This document shows, piece after piece, positions 24,343 to 33,715 of a stretch of 36,551 nucleotides of DNA; position 1 is the stretch's first letter, and each line of letters opens with the position of its first letter. The stretch is from Thermoplasmata archaeon. Lineage in GTDB: Archaea; Thermoplasmatota; E2; DHVEG-1. The notes beneath the pieces are model-generated. The model had not been told where the DNA came from. It ran no database searches and saw only the letters and a list, made by a program, of their open reading frames with translations. The position numbers and the translations under genes are program-made. The DNA is taken from NCBI GenBank assembly GCA_020054475.1, contig JAHWGJ010000018.1, positions 1 through 36,551 on the forward strand, given 5' to 3'.

Positions 24343-26418
24343 TTATGTAAAACTACTATTTTTAAAAAAATCAAAGTCGATGTTTATCCAATCATTAAAA
24401 TCTCCTTCACCATTATTACCATTTGAAAAAGTTAATATTTTATACTTATATCTATAATTCATACAACTTACATAGTTTTTATAATATCGCCATTGTGAGG
24501 AAAAGGGATTAATTGTCTCTATATTATCAATTCCGTTAAAAATATCAGCATGTAATTTTAATGTATGTCCAAGATGATGTATTATTGCTCCAACAATCAG
24601 TTCAGATCTATTAATTAAAGGATTTTCATCTTTTAACCATTGAGCTGAAATTGCAAATGAATCAAAATGATCCCATCCGTAGAATGGAAAATTTAAATCA
24701 GGGCATTGATTGCATATTATACCATAATGAAATATTCCCTTCCTTGGATTTTGTAAATCATTTTCAAGGAAATATTCAAAATAAATGTTAATTAAACTTG
24801 GAAATGAAAGAAAAGGTGTACAAATATTATCTAGTTCTTCCCCGCCACCTAACAATCCTAAATCTACATGTAAGGATATATTATGATTTTTAAATGAATT
24901 GATAATAGTATTAATTAAATAAATAGAAGGCTTATTTGATATATCTGAACTCGAAGATTTCATCCAATCTATCTCAAGGAAAATATCTTTATAAAAAGGA
25001 TTTGATCCCCATTTATCCGTATAACATTCTTGTATATTATTTAGAGAATCTCCATCTGGATCTAAATTTTTATGATCATTCCAAATAAATGAATTATAAC
25101 CCCATTTATCTTCCCACCAATCAGGAATTCCATCTAGATCAGAATCATTTTCTAAGAATTTTATATCAAAATTTTTTATTTTAAAAATTTTTGATTCCAT
25201 ATTATCATTATTAGACACCCATGATGCTCCATTAGAATCAAAATTATTAATTTCCCATGGGATTAATGTTATCCATCCCCCTCTCCATTTAATTCTCCTA
25301 TTAAAATCAAATTTAAGATCAAGAGGTCCAAATCTTGAACCCCACCAATTATTTTTTGCTTTACAAATTGAAAATTTCGAAAAAAGATCATACAAATAAT
25401 TATCATAAATATTGTTTTGAAACAAATTACATTGATTGTATTCTTCAATATAAACTCCAAATCTAATATTATTTTTTATTTCACATTTTGAGATTTGTAT
25501 ATTTTTTGAGGATTCTCTCATGGAAATTCCGAAATGAGTGTTAAAATTTATATCACAATATGAAACATTTACTAGATCTGATGATGATATACCTATTCCA
25601 ACTCCATTATGATTTATATTTGAATTTTTAATATTTACCTCTCTGCTTGAAACAATAAAGAGACCGCCGATATTTACACAATTATCACTAATATTACAAT
25701 GAAATAATTTAATTCTAGTAGAATCATTAATAAAGCAGGATAATCCATTTGCATAAAAATAACAGTTTGATATAGAATCTTCGAATGAGTTATCAATATT
25801 AACTCCAATAGAATTGTGATCAAATGAGCAGTTTTCTATAAAATTTCTATTTGATTTAATTGATGATAATGCGATTCCATTTTTCCTAAAAGTACAATTG
25901 TTCACATTATTATTATAAGATTCGTTATGAATAATTCCGTTTTTAGTGTTATAAATAATGCAATTCGTTATTACATCATAATTTGAATTTAAGGAAATTC
26001 CAGCATCTTCTTTTATTCCACCAGAGTTTCTAATTGTAAAGTTACTAATTAAAACATTATCGTTTTTTACTGTGATTGTATTGTTTTTTAATTGCCCATC
26101 AATAATTGTATTGTTAAAATTTCGTCCAGATAAAACTAATTTTTTATCAACAATTAAATTTTCATGATATATACCATCAAAAACAATAATAGTATTATTA
26201 TTTGAAGCATTATCTATTGCATCTTGAATTTTAAAATATGGATATTTGATTGTGCCTTGCCAAGGTCCTTTATAATTATCATCATTGACATAAATAATAT
26301 TATTGCCTTCCTTTTCACTTAAATAGTTATAATTTTGTTCTGATAAAATTGGATAAGAATTAAAAATTAATCCAAGAAGAGAAAATAAGGCAGATATTAG
26401 TAATATTTTCTTAATCAT
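24343..26418 (-). CDS. Secreted beta-helix protein with degenerate metalloprotease-like end
   Basis: A 691-residue exported protein. After a signal peptide (about 1-26) comes a right-handed parallel beta-helix of NosD type (about 45-380): IYVNDDNY, then a ladder of N-x-x-I-x-N/S-x-x-I repeats with many Asn and Ile. A calcium-type segment, DSDLDGIPDWWEDKWGYN and LDPDGDSLNNIQE, follows (about 418-460). The last 200 residues resemble a metzincin-like domain: AIIHHLGHTLKLH (His614 to His623) where HExxH would be expected, and a Met-turn-like SCMNYRY. His615 replaces the catalytic Glu, so proteolysis is doubtful. A cell-surface binding role is more likely. A TATA-like stretch lies at about 26425-26440. 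Confidence 0.75.
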   Translation of the reverse strand: MIKKILLISALFSLLGLIFNSYPILSEQNYNYLSEKEGNNIIYVNDDNYKGPWQGTIKYPYFKIQDAIDNASNNNTIIVFDGIYHENLIVDKKLVLSGRNFNNTIIDGQLKNNTITVKNDNVLISNFTIRNSGGIKEDAGISLNSNYDVITNCIIYNTKNGIIHNESYNNNVNNCTFRKNGIALSSIKSNRNFIENCSFDHNSIGVNIDNSFEDSISNCYFYANGLSCFINDSTRIKLFHCNISDNCVNIGGLFIVSSREVNIKNSNINHNGVGIGISSSDLVNVSYCDINFNTHFGISMRESSKNIQISKCEIKNNIRFGVYIEEYNQCNLFQNNIYDNYLYDLFSKFSICKAKNNWWGSRFGPLDLKFDFNRRIKWRGGWITLIPWEINNFDSNGASWVSNNDNMESKIFKIKNFDIKFLENDSDLDGIPDWWEDKWGYNSFIWNDHKNLDPDGDSLNNIQECYTDKWGSNPFYKDIFLEIDWMKSSSSDISNKPSIYLINTIINSFKNHNISLHVDLGLLGGGEELDNICTPFLSFPSLINIYFEYFLENDLQNPRKGIFHYGIICNQCPDLNFPFYGWDHFDSFAISAQWLKDENPLINRSELIVGAIIHHLGHTLKLHADIFNGIDNIETINPFSSQWRYYKNYVSCMNYRYKYKILTFSNGNNGEGDFNDWINIDFDFFKNSSFT

Positions 26419-26533
26419 TATGCACCATATATTATATAATTTGAAAGATATTTAAATTCTTTTGATTTGCAATAAAAAAAATATAATAAAAAAATATTAA
26501 ATTCTTTATACATAATATATTATTCATTAATTA

Positions 26534-27103
26534 ATGAAGAATACATCAAGAGAAGAATTAATAAAAAAAAGAAAAAAAATATCAAAATCAGAAGTTATAA
26601 ATAAAAGTCGATTAATTGAAAAAAATCTTTTTAAACTTGATGAATTTAAATCATCAAATACTATTCTTTTTTATGTATCATATAACAATGAAGTTTATAC
26701 CCATGATATGATTAAAAAATGTTTATCTATGGGAAAAAATTTAATCGTTCCATCTTCTGATGTAATAAAAAAAGATTTATTTCTTTCAAAACTTTACCGA
26801 TGGGAGGATCTTGAAAAAGGATCATATAACATACTTGAACCGAAAATAAAAAGTGAAAAAGATATTTTTTTAGATGATATTAATCTAATAATTGTACCAG
26901 CTGTAGGTTTTGATATCATGGGAAATAGATTAGGTCATGGTTTTGGATATTATGATAAATTACTGGAAAAATCTAATAAAGCAATTCATATTGGTTTAGC
27001 ATTTGAATTTCAAATTATTAATCATATTAAAATTGAAAAACATGATATTCCCGTTGATAAAATAATAACTGAAAAAAGGGTAATTTATTGTAGAAAAAAC
27101 TAA
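26534..27103 (+). CDS. 5-formyltetrahydrofolate cyclo-ligase family protein
   Basis: A 189-residue protein of the MTHFS family, of usual length. The ATP-binding Lys/Arg-rich helix at the N-terminus (SREELIKKRKKISKSEV) and the signature VPAVGFDIMGNRLGHGFGYYDKLL (about 118-141) are clear. The family converts 5-formyl-THF to 5,10-methenyl-THF using ATP. In archaea without folate it might act on a related substrate. The gene converges on purP with 5 bp between the stops. Both touch one-carbon metabolism, but no shared regulation is visible. Confidence 0.88.
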   Translation: MKNTSREELIKKRKKISKSEVINKSRLIEKNLFKLDEFKSSNTILFYVSYNNEVYTHDMIKKCLSMGKNLIVPSSDVIKKDLFLSKLYRWEDLEKGSYNILEPKIKSEKDIFLDDINLIIVPAVGFDIMGNRLGHGFGYYDKLLEKSNKAIHIGLAFEFQIINHIKIEKHDIPVDKIITEKRVIYCRKN

Positions 27104-27108
27104 TTTTT

Positions 27109-28239
27109 TTAAGATACAATTTCTCTTAATTTGTTTTGCTTAATTGCTTTTTGAAATTCCATTGAAATTCGTTCACCGTAGCTGATTGAATCCCCATATA
27201 AATATCCAGAATGGGGAGTAAATCTGGTTAATGGACTACCTGGAATTCTCATTGAAACATCAAAAACTACCATTTCTTCTTTTCCTTTATCAGCAGATAT
27301 TGCACCTTGTAAAGCAAATGGACCAATAATTCCTGGAGGGTATTCTTTTTTGGTTGTTTCAACAAATTTTTCTCCTAATAAAAAGATTTTTTCAATAATC
27401 GATTCTTTAGTTGTTGCCGCTATATGACCTGTCTCAATTATCTTTGGTTTAAGATATTTTAAAACTTCCAATTGTTCATTTGCTGGTAATCTAATAAGAC
27501 CATCAAGATTAGTCTGTCTTCTAGTATCTGTTCCCATTATTTCTAGTTCTTTATCAATATTTGAGTAAAAATAATTAAAATTAACTTGAGCCCCAATAAC
27601 ATATTCTTCAATTATTGCCTTTTCTAATAAATCTTTTGTTATCATTTTTTTGTTTAACAATTCTTTAGATTTCTGATTATAATCATCAAAACTAGATGCA
27701 TAAAAAAATGCCCTTTCATATCCTCTAATAGCTTCATTAACCTTAACAATGACTAATCGGTCTATTTCATGAGGAGAATCAATAATCTTGGGGTATCTAA
27801 TACCTGCTTTTTCTAATAAATAATATTGATTTTTTGGAACGTCTCTTTCCTCTAACTTTAACATTCCTCTAGTCCCATATATCGGTACTCTAAAATTATT
27901 TTCAATATCATTAAAATCAAAATAAACCCAAAAATATCTATTATGAATAAAAATTGTATTCCTTTTAACTAATTCATTTTGGATTTTTTCTTTTGTTATA
28001 TCAGAAAATTTATCTAAAACTATAGTTTCATCTATACAACCTTTTCCATCCAATCTCGATTTAAAATAATTTGTATATGTTTTTTCTCTACCTTTTTGGC
28101 AAACAGCAATAGTTCTAAATCCATATTTTTTAGCGCCTCTACAGACATCTAAAGCTGAATGTCCGCCTAAAACACCTATCGTTATTTCATCTTGATCATA
28201 TGATTCTACTAATTCTTGAATTTTGCTTCTTTTAATCAT
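27109..28239 (-). CDS. purP: Formate-dependent FAICAR synthetase PurP
   Basis: A 376-residue ATP-grasp enzyme, full length. It formylates AICAR to FAICAR with formate and ATP in archaeal purine synthesis. Diagnostic strings are ITIGVLGGHSALDVCRGAKKYGF (about 19-41), IYGTRGMLKLEERDVPKNQYYLLEKAG near 115-145, VNFNYFYS, and the C-terminal DVSMRIPGSPLTRF with the metal and nucleotide ligands. It lies 51 bp downstream of the ThrRS gene on the same strand and may be co-transcribed. Confidence 0.93.
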   Translation of the reverse strand: MIKRSKIQELVESYDQDEITIGVLGGHSALDVCRGAKKYGFRTIAVCQKGREKTYTNYFKSRLDGKGCIDETIVLDKFSDITKEKIQNELVKRNTIFIHNRYFWVYFDFNDIENNFRVPIYGTRGMLKLEERDVPKNQYYLLEKAGIRYPKIIDSPHEIDRLVIVKVNEAIRGYERAFFYASSFDDYNQKSKELLNKKMITKDLLEKAIIEEYVIGAQVNFNYFYSNIDKELEIMGTDTRRQTNLDGLIRLPANEQLEVLKYLKPKIIETGHIAATTKESIIEKIFLLGEKFVETTKKEYPPGIIGPFALQGAISADKGKEEMVVFDVSMRIPGSPLTRFTPHSGYLYGDSISYGERISMEFQKAIKQNKLREIVS

Positions 28240-28290
28240 AAATTAGCCTCCCAAGATATTCATTTTATACTATTAAAGTAATAATGATTT

Positions 28291-30153
28291 TTATTTGAAT
28301 TTTGGCCTTTTAGAGATATAAATCGGTAATGATAATTTTTGTTGAGGATATTCTCTTATTTTATTAACTATTAATTTAGTTAAAGAATCTATATTATATG
28401 GTTTATCATTTTCACCAATTTCTGAATTTCTAAATCTTGGTTTATATGTTTTATTTTCTCGCTCCATATCTCCAATAACAATTATTATTGGAATCCATTC
28501 CTTTTCTGCATCACGTATCTTTCTTCCTACGCTTTCATCCCTATCATCAATATCAATTCGAATTGTAAAATTTTTTAATAATTCATTTAAATCATAAATA
28601 AATTGATTACAATCATTTACAAAATCATCTTTTATTGGAATTAACCTAATTTGTGTTGGTGATATCCAAAATGGTAATATAGGTTTCTGACCTTTTTTTA
28701 TCTTTATCGCCTCTCTCTCTAGAATAGCATAAACACAACGATCGATACTACCAGATATACTTGTATGTAAAATATAAGGATATTTTTTATCCCCTTTTTC
28801 ATCGGTATATGAAATATCAAATCTTTCTGCATTTTCAACATCAATTTGAACTGTAGATAAAGCACTTGCTTTTTCCATTGAATCAATAACATTAAATTCA
28901 AACTTCATGACAAAATAGAAATATTTTTCATCCCACAGTTCAAGTAATATTGGTTTTTTTGCTATTTTTGCAAGATTTATAGCTAATTCTTTATTATCAT
29001 TAAAGAATTCTTTTACAAATCTAATAGCTACCTCATGATCTAGTTGTAAATCATTCATCCATTTCATCGATGTTTTAAATTGTCTTTCAAATTCCTCTGT
29101 TGATTGATTTATATCTGCACAGAATGTATGTAAATCTGGCATTGTGAAACATCTTAGTCGTTTTAAACCACTTGTCTCACCACTTTGTTCTCTTCTAAAA
29201 CTATAGTGAGTGAGTTCATACATTCTTAAAGGGAGGTTTCGATATGAAATTGTCATATCTTTTGCGATCATATATTGACCAAAACATGCTGCAAAACGAA
29301 GGAAGAATTCTTTATCATCAGATCTAATCCGGTATTGTCTTGCAGGAAATTTCTTTAAATAAGCACTTAAAGCAGGATGTTCAATATCATACATTATTGG
29401 AGTTTCTACTTGCATTCCACCTATATCTCTAACAATATTATTGATATGTTGTTCTAAAAGACCTTTAATCATTCTTCCTTTAGGATACCATCTAAAATTA
29501 CCAGAATCACTTGCAGGTTCATAATCCACTAGTTCAAGAGATTGCATCATTTTAACATGTGCAGGTTCACCAATACTTTTTCGAGATCCTTTGCTCTCAT
29601 ATTCATATAATAATTTTAGCTCTTCATAATTTGAGAAATCAAATTTTTCTGCATCAATGAACTCCCCCTCTGGTGTTAATATTTTCCATTCAGATTTTAT
29701 TTCTTTTTCTTTTTCTACCGATTCTTTTTCTTTACCGGCAACTATATCTCTTGAAAGTTCTGATAAAGGGTGACCTTTACATGAAATCTTAAAAGCTTTA
29801 TACCATCCAAATGGCGAACGTTTAACATTATAATATTTATTATTAAGATTATATTCAAGTTCTACTAAAATTTCCTTTGCAATTTTTGGACTCCCTAGAT
29901 TCGATGACAAATGAGCATAAGGATAAAGCATTATATTTTTAACTTTTAATTGCTCAGCTGTTTTTTCTATCTCTTTAGAAGCATCTATAACAGTTTGATT
30001 AGGAGATTTTTCATCAATTTTCTCCACTGCAATAAAAACTGTTAAAGCCTCTTCTAATCTATCCTTTTTTAATTTAATTTCCTCTGGATTTGAAATTGCT
30101 TTATTCTTCACTTCATATTCAATATAATCACTATGTATGAGTAGTAATTTCAT
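28291..30153 (-). CDS. thrS: Threonyl-tRNA synthetase (archaeal type)
   Basis: A 620-residue ThrRS. The N-terminus (MKLLLIHSDYIEYE to about 140) is the archaeal editing domain related to D-aminoacyl-tRNA deacylases, which removes mischarged Ser. The class II catalytic core (about 200-510) has motif 2 LTHYSFRREQSGETSGLKR and motif 3 HTSISGSIDRCVYAIL; zinc ligands include the Cys of AACFGQYM. The C-terminal anticodon-binding domain (about 510-610) has IRIDIDDRDESVGRKIRDAE. A TATA-like TTTAAAAA (minus strand, about 30184-30191) lies about 33 bp upstream of the ATG. Confidence 0.95.
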   Translation of the reverse strand: MKLLLIHSDYIEYEVKNKAISNPEEIKLKKDRLEEALTVFIAVEKIDEKSPNQTVIDASKEIEKTAEQLKVKNIMLYPYAHLSSNLGSPKIAKEILVELEYNLNNKYYNVKRSPFGWYKAFKISCKGHPLSELSRDIVAGKEKESVEKEKEIKSEWKILTPEGEFIDAEKFDFSNYEELKLLYEYESKGSRKSIGEPAHVKMMQSLELVDYEPASDSGNFRWYPKGRMIKGLLEQHINNIVRDIGGMQVETPIMYDIEHPALSAYLKKFPARQYRIRSDDKEFFLRFAACFGQYMIAKDMTISYRNLPLRMYELTHYSFRREQSGETSGLKRLRCFTMPDLHTFCADINQSTEEFERQFKTSMKWMNDLQLDHEVAIRFVKEFFNDNKELAINLAKIAKKPILLELWDEKYFYFVMKFEFNVIDSMEKASALSTVQIDVENAERFDISYTDEKGDKKYPYILHTSISGSIDRCVYAILEREAIKIKKGQKPILPFWISPTQIRLIPIKDDFVNDCNQFIYDLNELLKNFTIRIDIDDRDESVGRKIRDAEKEWIPIIIVIGDMERENKTYKPRFRNSEIGENDKPYNIDSLTKLIVNKIREYPQQKLSLPIYISKRPKFK

Positions 30154-30210
30154 AGAACCAATTCCAGTAAAACAAATTTATGTTTTTAAATATAATGATT
30201 AAAAAACATA

Positions 30211-30290
30211 CTTGGGGGAGGCGGCGGAGGTGTTACCACCGTCAAGAAAAAAAATTAATACGAATCTACTTGCAATCCCATCTCTCCGCC
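30211..30290 (-). ncRNA. GC-rich structured element upstream of thrS (candidate RNA)
   Basis: An 80-bp island richer in G and C than the AT-rich surroundings. Read on the minus strand, GGCGGAG (30290-30284) can pair with CTCCGCC (30229-30223), and GGTG-GTAA-CACC (30240-30229) forms a hairpin with a GNRA-type loop, sharing one base with the outer stem. A TATA-like TTTATTATATG lies about 15-25 bp upstream. A cloverleaf cannot be folded: no matching T arm exists next to the CTCCGCC strand, so it is not a normal tRNA. A run of eight T (30247-30254) lies inside. It may be a small RNA, part of the thrS leader, or a decayed tRNA; strand is uncertain. Confidence 0.3.
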
Positions 30291-30345
30291 TGAATATATA
30301 CATATAATAAATGATATAATAATGTTTCGGATTAATATTTTCCAA

Positions 30346-30711
30346 TCATTTTGTCTTCTTCATCTCCTTTAATCTCTCCTTAGCTTTCTTCTTTTCAATC
30401 TTTGAAATATTTTTATTGGATTTTTCTTTCATTTTACTATTTTCAACATTATTTGAAGAAATAGATAAATTAATAGATTTATCATCTAAAGAAAGGCCTG
30501 AGCGATATTTATATGTAAATATCAACGAAATTATCATATAAATAATAATAAAAAATCCTATAATCAAAATTATTTGATTATATTCATCAATATTTGAAGT
30601 TTCAAAAAATATTCTAATTGCAAGTAAAATGGCAAGTAGTATTGATCCGGCCCATGCATGATGTTTTGATATTGCATATTTCTTCTTTTTATCTGATAAT
30701 TCTTCCATCAT
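30346..30711 (-). CDS. Small membrane protein with basic C-terminal tail
   Basis: A 121-residue protein (or 120 from the second ATG at 30708, which sits better behind the GTGAT string upstream). Two transmembrane helices (about 20-37 and 46-66) are followed by a cytoplasmic tail rich in Lys and Glu that should form a helix (EKKKAKERLKEMKKTK). No family recognised. It lies between Pcc1 and ThrRS genes, on the same strand, so it may belong to the S15-RecJ-Pcc1 transcription unit. Confidence 0.6.
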   Translation of the reverse strand: MMEELSDKKKKYAISKHHAWAGSILLAILLAIRIFFETSNIDEYNQIILIIGFFIIIYMIISLIFTYKYRSGLSLDDKSINLSISSNNVENSKMKEKSNKNISKIEKKKAKERLKEMKKTK

Positions 30712-30758
30712 CTTATCACATTTAAATTAAAAAGTTTAGCTATATAATATTTAAACTG

Positions 30759-30986
30759 TTATCTTTTTTTCTTAATTATTTTTTCTGCAATTGAAATACA
30801 TGCCAAATAATCATCTAATGTATGAATTAAAGAAGATATTGAATTACTCTCAATATTAGTTATGATTGTTTTTCCCTTTTTTTTTGATTGAATGTAATCT
30901 AAATTATCAACCTCTATAGAGTTTAATATGGATTTTGTTTCATTTTCATCTTCATAATCAATTTTTACCTTGCATGATATTTTCAT
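30759..30986 (-). CDS. pcc1: KEOPS complex subunit Pcc1
   Basis: A 75-residue protein of the Pcc1 family: two beta strands (KISCKVKIDYED and KTIITNIES) followed by a helix-rich end with S-S-L-I-H-T-L-D-D-Y-L-x-C-I. KEOPS makes the t6A modification of tRNAs that read ANN codons; Pcc1 is the dimerising subunit. The gene overlaps the end of the DHH gene by 4 bp (ATGA) and follows S15 and RecJ, an arrangement common in archaea. The low sequence conservation of Pcc1 keeps the call short of certain. Confidence 0.75.
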   Translation of the reverse strand: MKISCKVKIDYEDENETKSILNSIEVDNLDYIQSKKKGKTIITNIESNSISSLIHTLDDYLACISIAEKIIKKKR

Positions 30987-32332
30987 ATTATCTCCTTTAT
31001 TTGTTTGGATATTATTTCATCTGTTCTCTCTAAAAATTCATTTTCTTTATCAGAGTGTATAGTAGCTCCAGCTGCAATTTTATGTCCGCCTCCATTACCA
31101 TTTAAATTCAAAGCTACTTGTTTCATTGCTAAACCTAGATCTAATCCATTTGCAACTAGATATTGTGTTCCTCGGCATGATATATGCAATTCAGTTTCTT
31201 TTTTAACAATTGAAAATAGAGGTTTTTTATTATTTAACATATAATTAATTGCAATACCACCTATAACACCACCAATAGATGATTTATAACTAAAGAAATA
31301 GTTATAAGATTTTTTTTCTAAAAAACCATTTTTTTCTAATTCTAATAATTCATTCAGGATTTTTTGTTTATATTCTTTCTCAAGTAAAACAGCTTTATCG
31401 TATGAAGTTTTATCACCAAAACATAGGGCAAGACCTAAACCACGATTTCCTCCCTTTCCACATGCATCTAAGAGATCTGCATATCTTTCTAATTCACTTT
31501 GTAATGATTGCGACCAATATCTATCTCTAATGACAGTGTCAAGTATATTTTTTTCACATCCATTTTTTATTAAAGTAAGTAAAAGATATGAATTGATTTT
31601 TTTAATCTGTTTATTATCAAGTTCATTGGTTTCTTTTTCAGGTTCTATTTTTATTTTATCTAATAATTCCAATATTGCTTGTTTATTGCCTGACAATCCT
31701 GAATAATATGGATCAACTGAATAATATATTGAATCTAAAATTGATCCGTCCTGGAGTTTTAATCCAGTATATTTTTTTAATAAATCATTTTTTATTGCAT
31801 CATCAAGAATAGTTTTATTATAGCCTCGAATACCCCCAATATATTGTTTATCCCCTATAGCTCCAACTAGTGCTAAAGGTGCAAGATCAATGTTTTGTGG
31901 ATTTATTGTTTTTGCAAGAGAAAAACAAAGACTCGCCCCTGATGCTTCATAATTTCCATTTATTCCACATAAATTTGCATTAATCTGAATGATATCATTA
32001 TTTGTTTTTGGTTTCTGAATTTGATGATGATCAATAACAATGGCTTTACATTTCAATTGTTCAATTGTATCAATCTGACCACTACCCATATCTGAAAAAA
32101 TAATGATTTCATTTTCCTCTTTTTTTATCCTTTCTAAACCTTTTGTAAAAGGATTTCTCATAAGTGTAACATGGAAATTATAACCTTCTCTATAAAGTGT
32201 TTTGCATATGATTCCTGCGGCAGATATTCCATCAGCATCGTAATGTGATATAACTCTAAATCTAGTAGATTTTGGCATTGATAAAATCATTTTCGATGCT
32301 TTTTTACTTAATTCTAAAACATCCGCTATCAT
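30983..32332 (-). CDS. RecJ-like DHH phosphoesterase
   Basis: A 449-residue DHH-family protein. Motif I is HYDADGISAAG (about 29-39), motif II SDMGSG, motif III the DHH itself in VIDHHQ (about 100-105), and the DHHA1 domain carries GNGGGHKIAAGA (about 413-424). Archaeal RecJ-like proteins (GAN and relatives) act as single-strand nucleases linked to the replisome or in RNA end processing. The gene lies 40 bp after S15 and overlaps Pcc1, the usual archaeal neighbourhood. Confidence 0.9.
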   Translation of the reverse strand: MIADVLELSKKASKMILSMPKSTRFRVISHYDADGISAAGIICKTLYREGYNFHVTLMRNPFTKGLERIKKEENEIIIFSDMGSGQIDTIEQLKCKAIVIDHHQIQKPKTNNDIIQINANLCGINGNYEASGASLCFSLAKTINPQNIDLAPLALVGAIGDKQYIGGIRGYNKTILDDAIKNDLLKKYTGLKLQDGSILDSIYYSVDPYYSGLSGNKQAILELLDKIKIEPEKETNELDNKQIKKINSYLLLTLIKNGCEKNILDTVIRDRYWSQSLQSELERYADLLDACGKGGNRGLGLALCFGDKTSYDKAVLLEKEYKQKILNELLELEKNGFLEKKSYNYFFSYKSSIGGVIGGIAINYMLNNKKPLFSIVKKETELHISCRGTQYLVANGLDLGLAMKQVALNLNGNGGGHKIAAGATIHSDKENEFLERTDEIISKQIKEII

Positions 32333-32372
32333 AATAAATGGTAAAATTAAACACTATTAAAAAATATGGTGA

Positions 32373-32831
32373 TTATTCAAACATAAGCTTTGCTTGTTTT
32401 GGATTATATTTCCAATCTTCTGGAATTGTTTTGCTTGAGTGATAATATTTAATTAATCGTCTAATTTTTGCTTCTGTATTATGAAGATTTCTTTTATTTA
32501 CATTATCTTTTCTATTTGTTTCAAGATGTTCTCTTATTTGAAGCGCTCTTCTTATTAAATTTTTTAGATCTTCAGGTATTTCGGGATATATCTTATTATC
32601 TCTAAGTATACGGGAAATTTTTTTTCCAGTTGCTATTTTAACATCTGGAACAGCATATTGATCTCTTAATCTTATACCAATTTCACTTGTTGATTTATCT
32701 TTTTTAGCAAGCTCGATTATATGCGATTCAATTTCCCTAGGTTTTAAAGAACTCCACTCAGGATGTTTTTCTCTACCAATCATATGTGTTGATCCAGATT
32801 TTCCTTTTCTTCTTGCATGCATTCTTGCCAT
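32373..32831 (-). CDS. rps15: Ribosomal protein S15 (archaeal/eukaryotic uS15)
   Basis: A 152-residue uS15 of the long archaeal type. It begins MARMHARRKGKSGS and has the conserved helices with I-x-x-L-A-K-K-D-K-S-T-S-E-I-G-I-x-L-R-D and the C-terminal K-L-M-F-E. The start is put at 32831 because GGAGAT lies 7-12 bp upstream; a TTG at 32846 would put the ribosome-binding site inside the gene. It binds the central domain of 16S rRNA. First gene of the S15-RecJ-Pcc1 unit. Confidence 0.95.
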   Translation of the reverse strand: MARMHARRKGKSGSTHMIGREKHPEWSSLKPREIESHIIELAKKDKSTSEIGIRLRDQYAVPDVKIATGKKISRILRDNKIYPEIPEDLKNLIRRALQIREHLETNRKDNVNKRNLHNTEAKIRRLIKYYHSSKTIPEDWKYNPKQAKLMFE

Positions 32832-32973
32832 TATTTTAATCTCCAAGATACCAATAAGGATAATTCCGAATATAGTTTTAATATTTAATACTTAGGACGG
32901 AATGGTTCTGTAACATAATCGGGACATACATCTTTTTTCTCCACACATGTAACAAATTAGGTGATATTAATTT

Positions 32974-33546
32974 CTATTTTTCTATTAAATAATCCTTTAT
33001 TATATTAGATTCCCAAACTATTCCAGAATCAACAATATCATCTATAAATGAAACTTCAACAGGCATATTTCTTTTAGCAATAAAATATAAAGATACATTA
33101 TTACAAGCGATACTATCAAATCGATAAATAATAGTATTATCTACAATTTTTTTATAACTGAATAAATTAAATAAACTATTCTCATTATCAAAATAATAAT
33201 CAGTATTAATAATAGAGAAATTTTTATCAATATCAAGTTGAACAGTAATATCCTGACCTGCCTTCTTGCCTGAATTATTCAATAAAAATGATACATTAAA
33301 AAATGTATTATTTAAAGGTAAAACCTCTTTTTTTGTATCCAGAAATTTTATATCTGAACTTACAAAATCAGGAGTTTTTTGATTTATACTCCATGCTGAA
33401 TAAGCACTAATTCCTGCAACAAATAATGAAACAATAGAAAATATAACGCCAATATAAACAATCCATCTAGGGGCTGATTGTTTTTTTAGATTAAAGACAT
33501 CGCTTTCAATATTATCAATTCTTTTTTTGGAAGTGTTATCCATCAT
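32974..33546 (-). CDS. Membrane-anchored protein with extracellular Ig-like domain
   Basis: A 190-residue protein: a short charged helix (about 5-22), one transmembrane helix (about 28-50) and an exterior beta-rich domain (about 60-190) with NNSGKKAGQDITVQLDID, an Ig-like strand pattern. The gene's ATG overlaps the stop of a DUF2080-type gene by 4 bp (ATGATG), so translation may be coupled to it, or the insertion sequence brought that gene in front of an older start. No family recognised. The large membrane protein on the other side of the transposase (34988-35926) has a similar overall layout. Confidence 0.6.
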   Translation of the reverse strand: MMDNTSKKRIDNIESDVFNLKKQSAPRWIVYIGVIFSIVSLFVAGISAYSAWSINQKTPDFVSSDIKFLDTKKEVLPLNNTFFNVSFLLNNSGKKAGQDITVQLDIDKNFSIINTDYYFDNENSLFNLFSYKKIVDNTIIYRFDSIACNNVSLYFIAKRNMPVEVSFIDDIVDSGIVWESNIIKDYLIEK

Positions 33547-33710
33547 TTATCACTTTTCAATGGGTCTAAACGAATCAATTTAACGCGACAGTTCATCCAC
33601 TGGATAGGGACATAAATACGACCACTATTACCAGAAGCCTTAACCTTCTTTTCAATAGCTTCATAACCCGTAACCTTAACTTCCATCTGAACCTCGCTAT
33701 ATTCAGCCAT
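33543..33710 (-). CDS. DUF2080-type transposase-associated protein
   Basis: Fifty-five residues, starting MAEYSEVQMEVKV. The core GYEAIEKKVKASGNSGRIYVP followed by W and V-K-L-I-R-L-D is the pattern of the DUF2080 family, small beta-rich proteins found beside archaeal transposases. Its function is unknown; binding DNA or controlling transposition is a guess from the SpoVT/AbrB-like look. It is divergent from the transposase at 33834, with 123 bp between the start codons, and its TGA overlaps the next gene's ATG. Codons are less AT-biased than in neighbouring genes, consistent with transfer. Confidence 0.75.
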   Translation of the reverse strand: MAEYSEVQMEVKVTGYEAIEKKVKASGNSGRIYVPIQWMNCRVKLIRLDPLKSDK

Positions 33711-33715
33711 ATAAA

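Noticed and set aside
25400-26300. Repeat array or CRISPR-like pattern in the beta-helix gene
   Set aside because: The periodicity is in the protein (N-x-x-I turns) and the DNA units vary. No constant repeats with spacers exist there or elsewhere in the window.
30223-30290. A tRNA gene suggested by a 7-bp acceptor-like stem and an ATCCC string
   Set aside because: The 68-nt span is too short, and no T stem, T-loop TTCGA or anticodon arm can be placed on either strand.
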